Source: Moraxella sp035181385 (GTDB lineage Bacteria > Pseudomonadota > Gammaproteobacteria > Pseudomonadales > Moraxellaceae). Taken from it: DNA of 64,000 nt. The notes below the pieces were generated by a model. That model ran no database searches. It saw only the letters and a list, made by a program, of their open reading frames with translations, and was not told the origin of the DNA. Each line of letters starts with the position of its first letter. Positions within the stretch are counted from its first letter, which is position 1. This document shows, piece by piece, positions 8,242 through 17,565 of the stretch. The stretch covers positions 248,001-312,000 of the forward strand of contig NZ_JAXCJK010000002.1 in the NCBI RefSeq assembly GCF_035181385.1. Direction: 5' to 3'. Position numbers and translations under genes: made by a program.

Positions 8242-8517
8242 TTAGTTTACCGTTGGCGGTTTTGGTAGGGCAAATTGTTTGCCAAATTTATTTGTCAAAC
8301 TGGTGTCCACCTGCCCCACATTTGGTGTAGGGTATAATGGGGTAAACTCAGCGGTAGGCTGATCAGCTGGTAGCTTGATGGGGTCAAGTTTTTTACTAGA
8401 TTGATAATCCAAACTGCCATCATCTCGCTTGCCCAACCAGTCTTTGGTCGCACTACAACCAGTCAATGCCACAGTAGCGGCAAATACCAATGCACTAATT
8501 TTTAATGTTGTATTCAT
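8242..8517 (-). CDS. bamC: Minimal BamC-like outer-membrane lipoprotein (lasso region only)
   Basis: A 91-residue lipoprotein: signal peptide with lipobox ALTGC (Cys21), then about 70 mature residues rich in Pro, Lys and Asp. The segment 'GSLDYQSSKKLDPIKLPADQ' resembles the extended N-terminal region of BamC, which wraps around BamD in the beta-barrel assembly machine. Its place between dapA and purC is the bamC position in E. coli. The two helix-grip domains of E. coli BamC (about 340 residues) are entirely absent. The assignment is by synteny and this local similarity. Function in outer-membrane protein assembly is inferred. Confidence 0.7.
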   Translation of the reverse strand: MNTTLKISALVFAATVALTGCSATKDWLGKRDDGSLDYQSSKKLDPIKLPADQPTAEFTPLYPTPNVGQVDTSLTNKFGKQFALPKPPTVN

Positions 8518-8561
8518 AGTTATCCTTTGTTTAACCTTGCCAACCCAAGTTTGGACAAAAA

Positions 8562-9467
8562 TTAGACCAAATTCGCCTTAGCGAGTGCTGCATCAATGAC
8601 AAGCTGGTTTTCTGCCGATAGCCAAACCAGTGGCAAACGAATGCCTTTATCAATCTTGCCCATCTTGTGCAAGGCGTACTTGATTGGCTGTGGACTAGAT
8701 TCACAAAATAGGTCTTTATGTAGGTGTTTAATGGGGTCATGAATGGCGTTTGCCTGATCAAAATCACCAGCCAATGCCAGTTCAAACACTTGGCTCATCA
8801 CCTTTGGAGCGACATTAGATGTCACAGAAATATTGCCTTGTGCACCATGCTTGATCAGCTCTAGTGCTGTTGGGTCATCACCTGATAACACAATCATATG
8901 CTCGCCCACCGCTTTGATGAGTGCCACACCACGCTCAATATTGCCTGTTGCATCTTTGATGGCAACGATATTTGGCAAAGTCATCAAACGCTCAACAGTC
9001 TGCTGGCTGATGTCCACCACGGTGCGACCTGGCACATTATACAGCATCTGAGGCATATCAACCGCCTCAGAGATGGCTTTATAGTGCTGATAAATGCCCT
9101 CTTGGGTTGGCTTGTTATAATAAGGTGCGACCAATAATGCACAGTCAGCACCAGCATCTTTGGCGGCAGTGGTCAGCTCTATGGCTTCAAGTGTGTTGTT
9201 CGCCCCTGTCCCTGCAATGACTGGCACACGCCCCGCAACATATTTTACAAAAAATTGCATGACCTCAATGTGTTCTTCCATCGATAATGTCGCCGATTCG
9301 CCTGTTGTTCCCACCGCCACAAGTGCATGCGTACCCTCGGCAATTTGCCAGTCAATAAGCCTAGCAAGTGCATCGTAATCCACTGACCCATCTGTCTTCA
9401 TCGGCGTAACCAAGGCGGTGATAGAGCCTTGTAATTTTGACTTAATATTTTGATATGTATCTGTCAT
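8562..9467 (-). CDS. dapA: 4-hydroxy-tetrahydrodipicolinate synthase
   Basis: A 301-residue aldolase-type TIM barrel condensing pyruvate with aspartate semialdehyde, the first committed step to lysine and diaminopimelate. The Schiff-base Lys171 lies in VAIKDATGN, and Tyr143 in MLYNVPGRT; GTTGESATL carries the conserved threonines. The length is normal for the family. It is followed 44 bp downstream by the bamC-like gene and then purC. A 118-bp gap separates it from the protease gene upstream, so it may have its own promoter. Confidence 0.95.
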   Translation of the reverse strand: MTDTYQNIKSKLQGSITALVTPMKTDGSVDYDALARLIDWQIAEGTHALVAVGTTGESATLSMEEHIEVMQFFVKYVAGRVPVIAGTGANNTLEAIELTTAAKDAGADCALLVAPYYNKPTQEGIYQHYKAISEAVDMPQMLYNVPGRTVVDISQQTVERLMTLPNIVAIKDATGNIERGVALIKAVGEHMIVLSGDDPTALELIKHGAQGNISVTSNVAPKVMSQVFELALAGDFDQANAIHDPIKHLHKDLFCESSPQPIKYALHKMGKIDKGIRLPLVWLSAENQLVIDAALAKANLV

Positions 9468-9585
9468 GAGATTGCCAATTTTTTCAAAAATTTAAAAGAA
9501 AGTAAAACCATCAAAAATAAGTCTAGTTTATCATAATTAATTTGGCTTTTGACGGATTTTTCGGAATTTATTTTACAAATTTATG

Positions 9586-10974
9586 TTACTCAATACGCAT
9601 ACCGATGATGGCAGGCGTGCCTTGGCGAATCAGCTGTACTGGCACAACACCTTTTTTGGGCAAACTTTGTACCGCCAGTGCCATCTCTTCGACATGGGAA
9701 GTTGGGCGACCATTTAAGCCCAAAATCACATCACCTACTTGTATGCCTGTGCGTGCCGCCAATCCCATGGGGCTAACCGCAGTAATGATGACACCCCCTT
9801 GCACACCAAAATTGGCGAGTGCCTCCTGCTCGGCTGGCGAAAGCTCTTTTAGACGCAAGCCCAATTTTAGGCCGTTATTATTTGGACGCTCTCCACCTGC
9901 AAAGACATCGGTTGGTGCTTCATCAAACCGCCCTTGTGCCACATAGGTTTGTTTGCCTCTTTGATAAGTTAAATGAAAAACATCATTCGGCTTAGTACGG
10001 TTTAGTAGGTTTAGAAGTTCTGCAGCCTGACTGATGGGCACGCCATTAAAACTTAGCACCAAATCCCCCACCGCCAACCCTGCCATATCTGCTGGCGAAC
10101 CTGCCCCCACTCTGGTTAAAAGTGCACCTTGGGGACGAGCCAGCCCATACACTTCGGCAAGGTTTCTATCAACATCTTGCACGACAATGCCCAATGCTGA
10201 ACGACGCACCCGACCCGTCGTTTTGATTTGCTCATAAATATGCAAGACGGTATCAATTGGTATGGAAAATGACAATCCCATATAACCGCCTGTGTCGCTA
10301 AAAATATGTGAGTTGACACCCACAACTTCGCCCTGCTGATTGAACAAAGGGCCGCCAGAATTGCCAGGGTTTAGTGCAACATCTGTCTGAATGAATGGCA
10401 CGGCAGCATCAGGGGTGATATTGCGAGATTTGGCAGAGACAATCCCTGCTGACGCTGAATAATCAAAGCCAAATGGCGAGCCAATCGCCAATACAGGCTC
10501 ACCCACCCTCAACACTCGGTCGGACATGGTCAGTGCAGGAAACCGATCACCCTCCACCTTTAAGACCGCAATGTCTGACGCTTCGTCCGAACCAACCAAC
10601 ACTGCGTCCATCTCCGTGCGATCATTGAGCGTTACCGTAATCGTCTGCACCCCTTCAACAACATGACGATTGGTTATGACATAGCCATCTTTACTGATGA
10701 AAAATCCTGTTCCAAAGCCTTGTTCAATCGTCGGTACATTCACCTGCTCGCCCAAATACTGCCCCAGCATCTGTGCCTGCGTACGCATCATCTCACCGTC
10801 AGTGATGGGCTTGGTGGTAGAAATGCGTACCACACCAGAAGACACCCGCTCAACCAAATCGGCAAAATCCACTTGTGTTACTGCCTGTGCTGACGATAAC
10901 AAAGGATTGTTTGGCAAAATGGTCGCTAATGACAAAGTACACGCCAATAAGGCTGGTTTAATGATTGTACGCAT
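9586..10974 (-). CDS. mucD: Periplasmic Do-family serine protease with two PDZ domains
   Basis: A 462-residue HtrA/DegP-type protease and chaperone for misfolded envelope proteins. A signal peptide (MRTIIKPALLACTLSLATIL) precedes a trypsin-like domain with the triad in VITNRHVVEG (His), EASDIAVLKV (Asp) and NPGNSGGPLF (Ser). Two PDZ domains follow, the second ending near the C-terminus (GDVILGLNGRP). The start is ATG 10974 after AAAGGACAATAAA; an ATG 45 bp upstream would spoil the signal peptide. Length and signal match the MucD/DegP group; which paralogue is less certain. Confidence 0.9.
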   Translation of the reverse strand: MRTIIKPALLACTLSLATILPNNPLLSSAQAVTQVDFADLVERVSSGVVRISTTKPITDGEMMRTQAQMLGQYLGEQVNVPTIEQGFGTGFFISKDGYVITNRHVVEGVQTITVTLNDRTEMDAVLVGSDEASDIAVLKVEGDRFPALTMSDRVLRVGEPVLAIGSPFGFDYSASAGIVSAKSRNITPDAAVPFIQTDVALNPGNSGGPLFNQQGEVVGVNSHIFSDTGGYMGLSFSIPIDTVLHIYEQIKTTGRVRRSALGIVVQDVDRNLAEVYGLARPQGALLTRVGAGSPADMAGLAVGDLVLSFNGVPISQAAELLNLLNRTKPNDVFHLTYQRGKQTYVAQGRFDEAPTDVFAGGERPNNNGLKLGLRLKELSPAEQEALANFGVQGGVIITAVSPMGLAARTGIQVGDVILGLNGRPTSHVEEMALAVQSLPKKGVVPVQLIRQGTPAIIGMRIE

Positions 10975-11181
10975 TTTATTGTCCTTTAATGATGATTTTT
11001 GGCATAATACATGAATCATGATATTTTAATAAAAATAACCAGAAGTTTCTTTGATGATAAAATCCACACAATAGCTTAACATTTGCCACACACCATATTT
11101 GCCAAGTCTGACTCACGCTTAAAAACACGCCCACAAGACACAAAGCTGATCAAATTTTCTAAAAACTGCACAGGTCTTGAC

Positions 11182-11805
11182 CTACAAACCCACTGCCTCA
11201 CGAATGCGACTTGCCACCTCATCAATGCTACCACTTGCATCAATGCGACAAATGCGTTCACTGTTTTTATTAAATCCGTATTCTAGGCCTTGATATACTT
11301 TATCAAAAAAACTGGTGTCCAATGACTCAAAACGGTCTGCCTGACTACGATTTTTCGCCCTTGCCATGCCTATGGCAACATCTAGGTCTAGCCACAGCGT
11401 AATATCTGGCAAGCGTGGTACGAAGTTTTTTATCAGCAAATCAATCTTATCAAGTGCTGATTGCTCTCCATGAAAACGCCCAAAACCCTGATAGGCCACC
11501 GTGCTATCAATAAATCTATCACAAACAACCCACTTGCCAGCATCTAAAGCAGGCAAAATCGTCTTGTATGAGTGGTCAGCACGAGCAGCAAACATAAGAA
11601 GCAGCTCGGTATCATCGTGTAGGATACTGTTTTTATTCAACAAAATACCACGAATCAGCTCTGCCATATCCGCCCCACCTGGCTCACGAGTGCGTACATA
11701 TGCCACACCAAGCTCGTCCAAATGCCGACAAAACCCATCAATGGCTGTGGTTTTGCCCACACCTTCTGTTCCTTCAAAACTGATAAATTTTGGTGCGATA
11801 TTCAT
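11182..11805 (-). CDS. tmk: Thymidylate kinase
   Basis: A 207-residue dTMP kinase making dTDP for DNA synthesis. It has the P-loop FEGTEGVGKTTAI near the N-terminus, the DR(E/F) type motif CDRFIDSTVAYQG, and the LID region around ARAKNRSQADRFE. I chose ATG 11805 (after AAAGGACAGTC) over the ATG 21 bp upstream, which lacks a ribosome-binding site. It sits directly downstream of mltG and pabC, the order found in many gammaproteobacteria. The region 10975-11181 between it and the protease gene holds no gene I can support. Confidence 0.95.
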   Translation of the reverse strand: MNIAPKFISFEGTEGVGKTTAIDGFCRHLDELGVAYVRTREPGGADMAELIRGILLNKNSILHDDTELLLMFAARADHSYKTILPALDAGKWVVCDRFIDSTVAYQGFGRFHGEQSALDKIDLLIKNFVPRLPDITLWLDLDVAIGMARAKNRSQADRFESLDTSFFDKVYQGLEYGFNKNSERICRIDASGSIDEVASRIREAVGL

Positions 11806-11880
11806 GACTGTCCTTTTTAAAACCATAATTATTTATTGCCACTAAAATCTATTCACTCATTGATTTATGACTATTTGTTG

Positions 11881-12999
11881 CTATTGTTTGTTTGCCATGA
11901 CCACACGGTACTGAGCAACGGCACGGTTATGCCCATCTAAGGTTTGGCTAAATTTATGTCCACCCTTACCTGTCGCCACAAAATACAACGCCTTAGTGTC
12001 AGCAGGGTGCATGGCAGCATCGATAGATGCTTTTGATGGCAAGGAAATTGGCGTAGGTGGCAACCCATTGATTTGATAGGTATTATAAGCGGTTTTCTCG
12101 TTAATATTGGAGCGGTAAATTTTGCCATCATAGCGGTCAAACAGTCCATAAATGATGGTTGGGTCGGTTTGTAGCCGCATATTTTTGCCCAAGCGATTGA
12201 CAAAAACTGCCGATACCTGCCATCTTTCATCAGCAATGCCTGTTTCTTTTTCAATGATGCTTGCCATGATGAGTGCCTCATATTTATCCTTATAAGGCAA
12301 GCTTTTTTTGCGATTACTCCAAGCAGCATCTAAAATTTGTTGCTGGGCATCATAAAGTTTTTGTAAGATTTTTTTATCACTTGTGCCTTGCTCAAAAAAA
12401 TAAGTATTAGGTGCAAACTGACCTTCCAAATTGCCATTCACCGCAGAAACGCCTAATGCTGCCGCTACCTTCTTGTTGTCTTTCATGGCATCTACCCACG
12501 AATAATTGTCCGTTCGTGGTGTCAGCACCTCAAGCACCACGCCATCAGTATTTTTAATGGCATGATACAAGTCCTTGATATTTTTACCTTCAATGATTTG
12601 CACCCTAATCATTTGCATATCAGAACCCTTTGACAAGATGTCCACGACCTGTTTTAGGCTGGCATTGGCAGGGATTTGATACATGCCTTCTTTCAAGGAC
12701 GCATGGGTATACACTTTTAAATACAATTTGATTACAAAGCTTGATGAAAACAGCGAGGTTTGCCACGGGTTATTAACCAGTAGCCCATGATAAGTATCAC
12801 CCTTTTTGACGGTTAATGTTTGTGCTTTTTGGTCGGTTTTAGCAAACAAACTCATATAAACAATGCTCACCAACAGCGTCAAAAGTGCAAGCATCATCAA
12901 CTTTATCAGCCATAGCGACTTAGGTTTTTTTGATACACGCTGTTTTTTATTTGATTTTTTTGGTTTTTTAACTTTAAGTTTTTGAGCAGCTTTTGTCAT
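11881..12999 (-). CDS. mltG: Endolytic murein transglycosylase
   Basis: A 372-residue inner-membrane YceG-family enzyme that cleaves nascent glycan strands and limits their length. A very basic cytoplasmic start (residues 1-28) precedes one membrane helix (about 29-51). Then come a LysM-like segment and the catalytic region with the signature ASIIEKETG (Glu250-Glu252 area), matching the catalytic glutamate motif of E. coli MltG. 'LQTDPTIIYGLFDRYDG' is also typical. The lysine-rich tail is longer than usual. It lies between pabC and tmk as in E. coli. Confidence 0.94.
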   Translation of the reverse strand: MTKAAQKLKVKKPKKSNKKQRVSKKPKSLWLIKLMMLALLTLLVSIVYMSLFAKTDQKAQTLTVKKGDTYHGLLVNNPWQTSLFSSSFVIKLYLKVYTHASLKEGMYQIPANASLKQVVDILSKGSDMQMIRVQIIEGKNIKDLYHAIKNTDGVVLEVLTPRTDNYSWVDAMKDNKKVAAALGVSAVNGNLEGQFAPNTYFFEQGTSDKKILQKLYDAQQQILDAAWSNRKKSLPYKDKYEALIMASIIEKETGIADERWQVSAVFVNRLGKNMRLQTDPTIIYGLFDRYDGKIYRSNINEKTAYNTYQINGLPPTPISLPSKASIDAAMHPADTKALYFVATGKGGHKFSQTLDGHNRAVAQYRVVMANKQ

Positions 13000-13062
13000 A
13001 GATGTTTAAATGTCAGTTCAAATTGCCGTTATTGTACCATGTTTGTGATGGTTTCAATGTCG

Positions 13063-13920
13063 CTAAATGTTTCTAAAATTATCTAGATGCGATTTCACAA
13101 CATCACAAAAATCATGCGGCAATCTTTGTACCACCTCACCAATCATCAACGCATGGATGGGCATTACGCCACGCACTGCATTACAAAAAGCAAGCCCATC
13201 AATTTTGAACAAATCATCATTGGTCAATCTGCGTTCATTAAGACCAAATTTTGTCATGATTACCTGACGCATCACACCATTGACCCCACATCTGCTCACA
13301 GGCGGGGTATGCCAAGCATCATCAAGCCGATAAAACACATTACTCATAGCACCGCTCACCCACTCATCAGACATACTTGCCACCAAACCCTCGACAACAT
13401 TGTGATGATTTTTTTGTAGGCTTTGTAGTTCTTGATGAATAAAAACTTGCTCATGACTGCTGATCAGTTTTAGCCCAGCAAAGCGTGGTGTGCGTAGAGA
13501 TAGTTTTTCGCTCAAACACACTGCCATGCCAGACGATTGGCAAGGAATGTCGTCATAAAAACACACCCCCTGATAGATGTCTGATGACACAGCCTTAATC
13601 AATACGCACGACTCATCGCTCTCATAACCATAGCCACGCACACTTTGAACACCACGAGTGATGATGATTTTTATCATGCCTTGGTGTATTTGTTTTGCCA
13701 AATCAGCAAGTGCCACCATCAAAGCATCAGTATCCACCAAAAACTCAAAGCATTTTGATGACTGTATCAACCTATCTTGATGACCTTTGGCAAATAAAAT
13801 CTGACCACGACATACACCCATCGTGCTAAAAAAACCATCGCCATACGCCAAACCACGATTATCCATGATTTGATGATGATTCATCAACTTGCCATCGTGA
13901 AAAATAAAATATGCCATCAA
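13063..13920 (-). CDS. pabC: Aminodeoxychorismate lyase
   Basis: A 285-residue fold-type IV PLP enzyme releasing p-aminobenzoate for folate synthesis. The PLP lysine is Lys151 in FAGLKLISSHEQV. The early 'NRGLAYGDGFFSTM' segment is the family start motif, and 'VNGVMRQVI' matches the phosphate-binding turn. The gene starts at tandem ATGs (13920 and 13917). It is followed 63 bp later by mltG. Branched-chain aminotransferase is the main alternative, but length and synteny with mltG-tmk favour PabC. Confidence 0.9.
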   Translation of the reverse strand: MMAYFIFHDGKLMNHHQIMDNRGLAYGDGFFSTMGVCRGQILFAKGHQDRLIQSSKCFEFLVDTDALMVALADLAKQIHQGMIKIIITRGVQSVRGYGYESDESCVLIKAVSSDIYQGVCFYDDIPCQSSGMAVCLSEKLSLRTPRFAGLKLISSHEQVFIHQELQSLQKNHHNVVEGLVASMSDEWVSGAMSNVFYRLDDAWHTPPVSRCGVNGVMRQVIMTKFGLNERRLTNDDLFKIDGLAFCNAVRGVMPIHALMIGEVVQRLPHDFCDVVKSHLDNFRNI

Positions 13921-13959
13921 TGTCGCCCGCTACCTAATGATTCTTAGGGTGGTTGTCAA

Positions 13960-14532
13960 TCATTTTTGAAAAACAATCCGACATTGATAATTCATACAAT
14001 CTGCCATGATAACACCAGCCATCTTATCACCAAAAGGTTTGTTTGGGTGATGCAAAATTGTCTGCACCAACTGTTCGCCATCAACGCCAGCATAAGCACC
14101 CATCATGGCATACACTTTTTGGGCATAATTGAGACTGGCTTGTTTTTGACGCTCATCATCTTTTGGGGCAGCATAGTACCATGCCACCTCTAATACATTC
14201 TCAGACTCAATGACATAAAAAGGCGGTTCAGCCCTGCCAGAAAATCGGTACTTTTTGGCATGATTGCCATAAAAATCAAGTGTATTTTCTTGTGTTGCGG
14301 TTGTACCAAGTTTGGTTTTTAGCTGTTCAAAATCGACTGATTGCTTAGGGCTTTTTGTCCAATGACTTGTGTCATAGTTGACAGGGGCGTAGATTTTGCT
14401 TTCGCCATCGTCTTGTACAACTTTTTCGGCAGAAGAGATGGGGCGAAACATCAAAAACGCCACAACAGCAAACACGATGAACAAGGCGACAATAAACAAA
14501 GCAAATCTGGATTTTTTGGTAGTGTTGGTCAT
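13960..14532 (-). CDS. Hypothetical membrane-anchored protein
   Basis: 190 residues, not recognised. Visible features: a basic start, one hydrophobic helix (about residues 11-29, FALFIVALFIVFAVVAFLMF), then a soluble domain probably in the periplasm. The last 25 residues hold two cysteines five apart (ADCMNYQCRIVFQK) that could form a disulfide or bind metal. It ends 40 bp before pabC on the same strand and heads the leftward block. No enzymatic motif is seen. The stretch 14533-14699 up to aroE is AT-rich and probably holds divergent promoters. Confidence 0.75.
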   Translation of the reverse strand: MTNTTKKSRFALFIVALFIVFAVVAFLMFRPISSAEKVVQDDGESKIYAPVNYDTSHWTKSPKQSVDFEQLKTKLGTTATQENTLDFYGNHAKKYRFSGRAEPPFYVIESENVLEVAWYYAAPKDDERQKQASLNYAQKVYAMMGAYAGVDGEQLVQTILHHPNKPFGDKMAGVIMADCMNYQCRIVFQK

Positions 14533-14699
14533 GATGGTTGATTAAAAATAAGATTGACCTTATTGTACCTAAAATTTAAAAAACTTGCTATTTTTTGATA
14601 AATACTGAAAAATAAACACATCTTTTCTTACAATTTTTCTTACAAAACCTAGCTTTACATAAGATTCAAAAACACGACATTTAAAAAATTGGAAAAATC

Positions 14700-15503
14700 A
14701 TGCAGCATTTTATCGTCATTGGCAATCCCATCAATCATTCAAAAAGCCCACAAATCCATCATGCCTTTGCTGATAGTATCGGAGCAAATATTCGCTATTG
14801 TAGACAATTTTGCCCTGATGATGTCGCAAGTTTTCGTGCGGTGGTTGAGGCGTTTTTTCATGGGGGTGGCACAGGGGCAAACATCACTTTGCCTTTTAAA
14901 GAAATTGCTTTTCAATTGTGCCAAAGTTTGAGCGAGTACGCCTACACCGCTAAAGCTGTGAACACGCTCATTATGCAAGATGGCAAACTGCACGGCGATA
15001 ACACAGATGGGCAAGGATTGGTGGCGGACTTAAATACGCAAGGCATTGATTTAAAAGACAAAAATATTGCCATCATTGGGGCAGGTGGGGCAACTCGTGG
15101 CATCATCTTACCCCTTATTGAACAGGGTGCAAAATTAACCATCTTTAACCGTACGCTCACCAAGGCAGAAACTTTGCAAAATGACTTTAAAAGTTTGGGC
15201 AAAATCACAGTGCATACCTTAGACACTTTGGCAACTGGTAATCTTAGCTTTGATGTCATCATCAATGCCACAAGTGCCACCACCACAGGACAAACGCTCA
15301 GTCTATCGCCAAATCTTTGCACTCAATTTGCCTATGACATGATGTACGGCAAGCCATCAGCATTTTTAAATCACTTTGCCAAGCAAGGCGTACGCACATC
15401 AGACGGCTATGGCATGCTCATCAATCAGGCCAAAATCGCCTTTGAACTGTGGACAGGGGCAAAAATCAACCTAGATGCCGTAGATTTACCCATTAACTCA
15501 TAA
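14700..15503 (+). CDS. aroE: Shikimate dehydrogenase
   Basis: A 267-residue NADPH-dependent enzyme reducing 3-dehydroshikimate in aromatic amino-acid synthesis. Signature pieces in order are: 'GNPINHSKSPQIHH' (substrate loop serines), 'NITLPFKEIAF' with the catalytic Lys, 'NTDGQGL' with the catalytic Asp, and the NADP site 'IIGAGGATRGIILPL' followed by 'NRT'. 'GYGMLINQAKIAFELWTG' closes the fold. The length is standard. The ATG at 14700 is preceded by TTGGAAAAATC, a weak ribosome-binding site. No neighbour from the same pathway is present. Confidence 0.95.
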   Translation: MQHFIVIGNPINHSKSPQIHHAFADSIGANIRYCRQFCPDDVASFRAVVEAFFHGGGTGANITLPFKEIAFQLCQSLSEYAYTAKAVNTLIMQDGKLHGDNTDGQGLVADLNTQGIDLKDKNIAIIGAGGATRGIILPLIEQGAKLTIFNRTLTKAETLQNDFKSLGKITVHTLDTLATGNLSFDVIINATSATTTGQTLSLSPNLCTQFAYDMMYGKPSAFLNHFAKQGVRTSDGYGMLINQAKIAFELWTGAKINLDAVDLPINS

Positions 15504-15597
15504 TTAATATTTATAATTAAATTATTTTATTATGAAAATAATTTATATAATATAAAAAGTTGCATAATTTTGGTGTGTTTTCATGTATATTGAAAGC

Positions 15598-15618
15598 AGA
15601 TGTGCATGATGCACATCT
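15598..15618. promoter_or_regulatory. Perfect 10-1-10 palindrome, operator candidate for the acyl-CoA dehydrogenase gene
   Basis: AGATGTGCAT and ATGCACATCT flank a single G. No T run follows, so it is not a standard terminator of aroE. It lies 45 bp before the acyl-CoA dehydrogenase ATG and touches two TTGACA hexamers (15618-15623 and 15625-15630); a TATATT box is at 15586-15591 just upstream. The symmetry fits a dimeric repressor such as a TetR- or GntR-type regulator, which is inference. Confidence 0.55.
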
Positions 15619-15662
15619 TGACATTTGACAATTTCACAACTTATTACCAACTAGGATAGGAT

Positions 15663-17483
15663 ATGCTGACTTACAAAGCCCCTTTAAGAGACATCAAATT
15701 TTTGATGAATGAAGTGTTTGATTTTCAGGCACATTACAAGACCTTGGATAATGGCGATGGTGCAGATGCCGAATCGGTTGAGATGATTTTGGCAGGATTT
15801 GCCGATTTTGCCCAAAATATGCTCGCCCCCATCTATCAAGACGCAGATGCCGAAGGGTGCCACTTTAAAGACAACGAGGTAACCACGCCCAAAGGCTTTA
15901 AAGAAGCATACCAAGCATTTGTTGAGGGTGGCTGGCAAGGCATTTCTTACCCAGAAAAATTTGGTGGCATGAATCTACCAATGTCTTTAAATCTCATCAA
16001 ATCTGAGATGATGGGTACAGCCAACTGGCCATGGGCAATGTATCCTGGTTTGTCCATTGGTGCGGTAAATACCATTTTACAATATGGAGATGACGCACAA
16101 AAAGATACCTATCTGCCCAAGCTCGTCTCTGGCGAATGGTCTGGGACGATGTGCTTGACCGAAGCACAAGCAGGCACCGACTTAAATCAAATGAAAACCC
16201 GTGCCACGCCAAATGATGATGGTACTTATAGCATTACAGGCACAAAAATCTTCATCAGTGCAGGTGAGCACGATTTGACCGAAAACATCATTCACATCGT
16301 ATTAGCTCGCCTACCTGATGCACCAGAAGGGACAAAAGGCATCTCATTGTTCATCGTGCCAAAATTTTTGGTAGATGGTCATGGGGAAATGGGTAAACGC
16401 AATGCCGTAACTTGTGGTTCAATTGAGCACAAAATGGGCATTTCATCATCAGCAACTTGCGTACTAAACTTTGATGGAGCAACAGGCTATCTGATTGGCG
16501 AGCCAAACAAAGGTCTAAAAGCCATGTTTACCTACATGAATACTGCGCGTATTGGCACAGGCATTCAGGGCTTGGCTCATATGGAGTTGTCATTCCAAAA
16601 CTCTCTACCCTATGCCAAAGAGCGTCGCTCCATGCGTGCCTTATCAGGCACCAAAGAGCCCAACCAAGCAGGTGATGCCATCATTCATCATGCTGATGTA
16701 CGCCGTATGCTACTGACCCAAAAAGCATTTAGCGAGGGTGCTCGTTCTATGATTTATCATTCAGCACGCTATGCCGACCATCTATCCAATGCGGTGGTTC
16801 GTGGCGATGAAGATGAGATTAGAAAATGGGACAATAAGCTTGGTTTTTATACACCGATTTTAAAGGGATTTTTGACAGAGCTTGGTATTGAATGTGCCAA
16901 ACATGGACAACAAATCTATGGCGGACACGGCTACATCAAAGAAACAGGCATGGAGCTTATTGCTCGTGATGCTCGCATTTCAACACTGTATGAAGGAACA
17001 ACAGGCGTACAGGCACTTGACCTATTAGGTCGCAAAGTGTTACTGCATGGTGGTGGCAAACTGGTACGAGACTACACCGCAGGCATTATGAAGTGGTGTG
17101 GTGAATACGCCCTAGACAAAGACATGCGTCAGTATGTTTGGGCATTGACCAAATTGTGTGCCGAATGGAATATGCTGACCACACGCCTACTATTGGCTGC
17201 CAGAAAGGACCGTGATATCGTCTCGGCAGCATCTGATGATTATCTGATGTATGCAGGCTATGTCATGATGGCATACCACTGGGCAAGAATGGCGGCGGTT
17301 GCTTTTGATAAAATGAAAAATGGCGGCGAACAGCCTCGTGAATTTTATCTTGCCAAGACACAAACCGCCAAATTCTACTTTGAAAAAATTCTACCACGCA
17401 GTGATGCTCACGCCAGTGCCATGACCACACCAAGCAGTGTCATGATGGATATGGATATTGAACATTTTGCATTTTTAGACTGA
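15663..17483 (+). CDS. Acyl-CoA dehydrogenase, DmdC-like long form
   Basis: A 606-residue flavoprotein of the acyl-CoA dehydrogenase superfamily. The start 'TYKAPLRDIKFLMNEVFDF' and the C-terminal extension are typical of the long form annotated as phenylacyl-CoA or 3-methylmercaptopropionyl-CoA dehydrogenases. Family motifs include CLTEAQAGTDL (FAD-binding), the catalytic-base region 'GGHGYIKETGMELIARDARI', and 'YEGTTGVQALDLLGRK'. It oxidises an acyl-CoA to the enoyl-CoA in the cytoplasm; the chain specificity cannot be read. A palindromic operator lies in its promoter region and a strong terminator follows. The ATG at 15663 follows AGGATAGGAT. Confidence 0.9.
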   Translation: MLTYKAPLRDIKFLMNEVFDFQAHYKTLDNGDGADAESVEMILAGFADFAQNMLAPIYQDADAEGCHFKDNEVTTPKGFKEAYQAFVEGGWQGISYPEKFGGMNLPMSLNLIKSEMMGTANWPWAMYPGLSIGAVNTILQYGDDAQKDTYLPKLVSGEWSGTMCLTEAQAGTDLNQMKTRATPNDDGTYSITGTKIFISAGEHDLTENIIHIVLARLPDAPEGTKGISLFIVPKFLVDGHGEMGKRNAVTCGSIEHKMGISSSATCVLNFDGATGYLIGEPNKGLKAMFTYMNTARIGTGIQGLAHMELSFQNSLPYAKERRSMRALSGTKEPNQAGDAIIHHADVRRMLLTQKAFSEGARSMIYHSARYADHLSNAVVRGDEDEIRKWDNKLGFYTPILKGFLTELGIECAKHGQQIYGGHGYIKETGMELIARDARISTLYEGTTGVQALDLLGRKVLLHGGGKLVRDYTAGIMKWCGEYALDKDMRQYVWALTKLCAEWNMLTTRLLLAARKDRDIVSAASDDYLMYAGYVMMAYHWARMAAVAFDKMKNGGEQPREFYLAKTQTAKFYFEKILPRSDAHASAMTTPSSVMMDMDIEHFAFLD

Positions 17484-17527
17484 TGATTAACCAGCAAATA
17501 ACAAATATTTAATAAACATTCAAGAGG

Positions 17528-17565
17528 TTAAAGAGGGTGGCATGATCCACCCTCTTTAATGTTTT
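17528..17565 (+). terminator. Terminator of the acyl-CoA dehydrogenase gene
   Basis: A 13-bp perfect stem (TTAAAGAGGGTGG / CCACCCTCTTTAA, 17528-17540 and 17547-17559) is followed by TGTTTTAT. The remainder of the 485-bp gap up to 17968 is AT-rich; a 126-codon leftward frame there lacks a ribosome-binding site and any recognisable feature. Confidence 0.85.

Noticed and set aside
9542..9946. 134-codon rightward ORF opposite the mucD-type protease
   Set aside because: It is antisense to a clearly coding region with a signal peptide, catalytic triad and PDZ domains; composition is a frame shadow.
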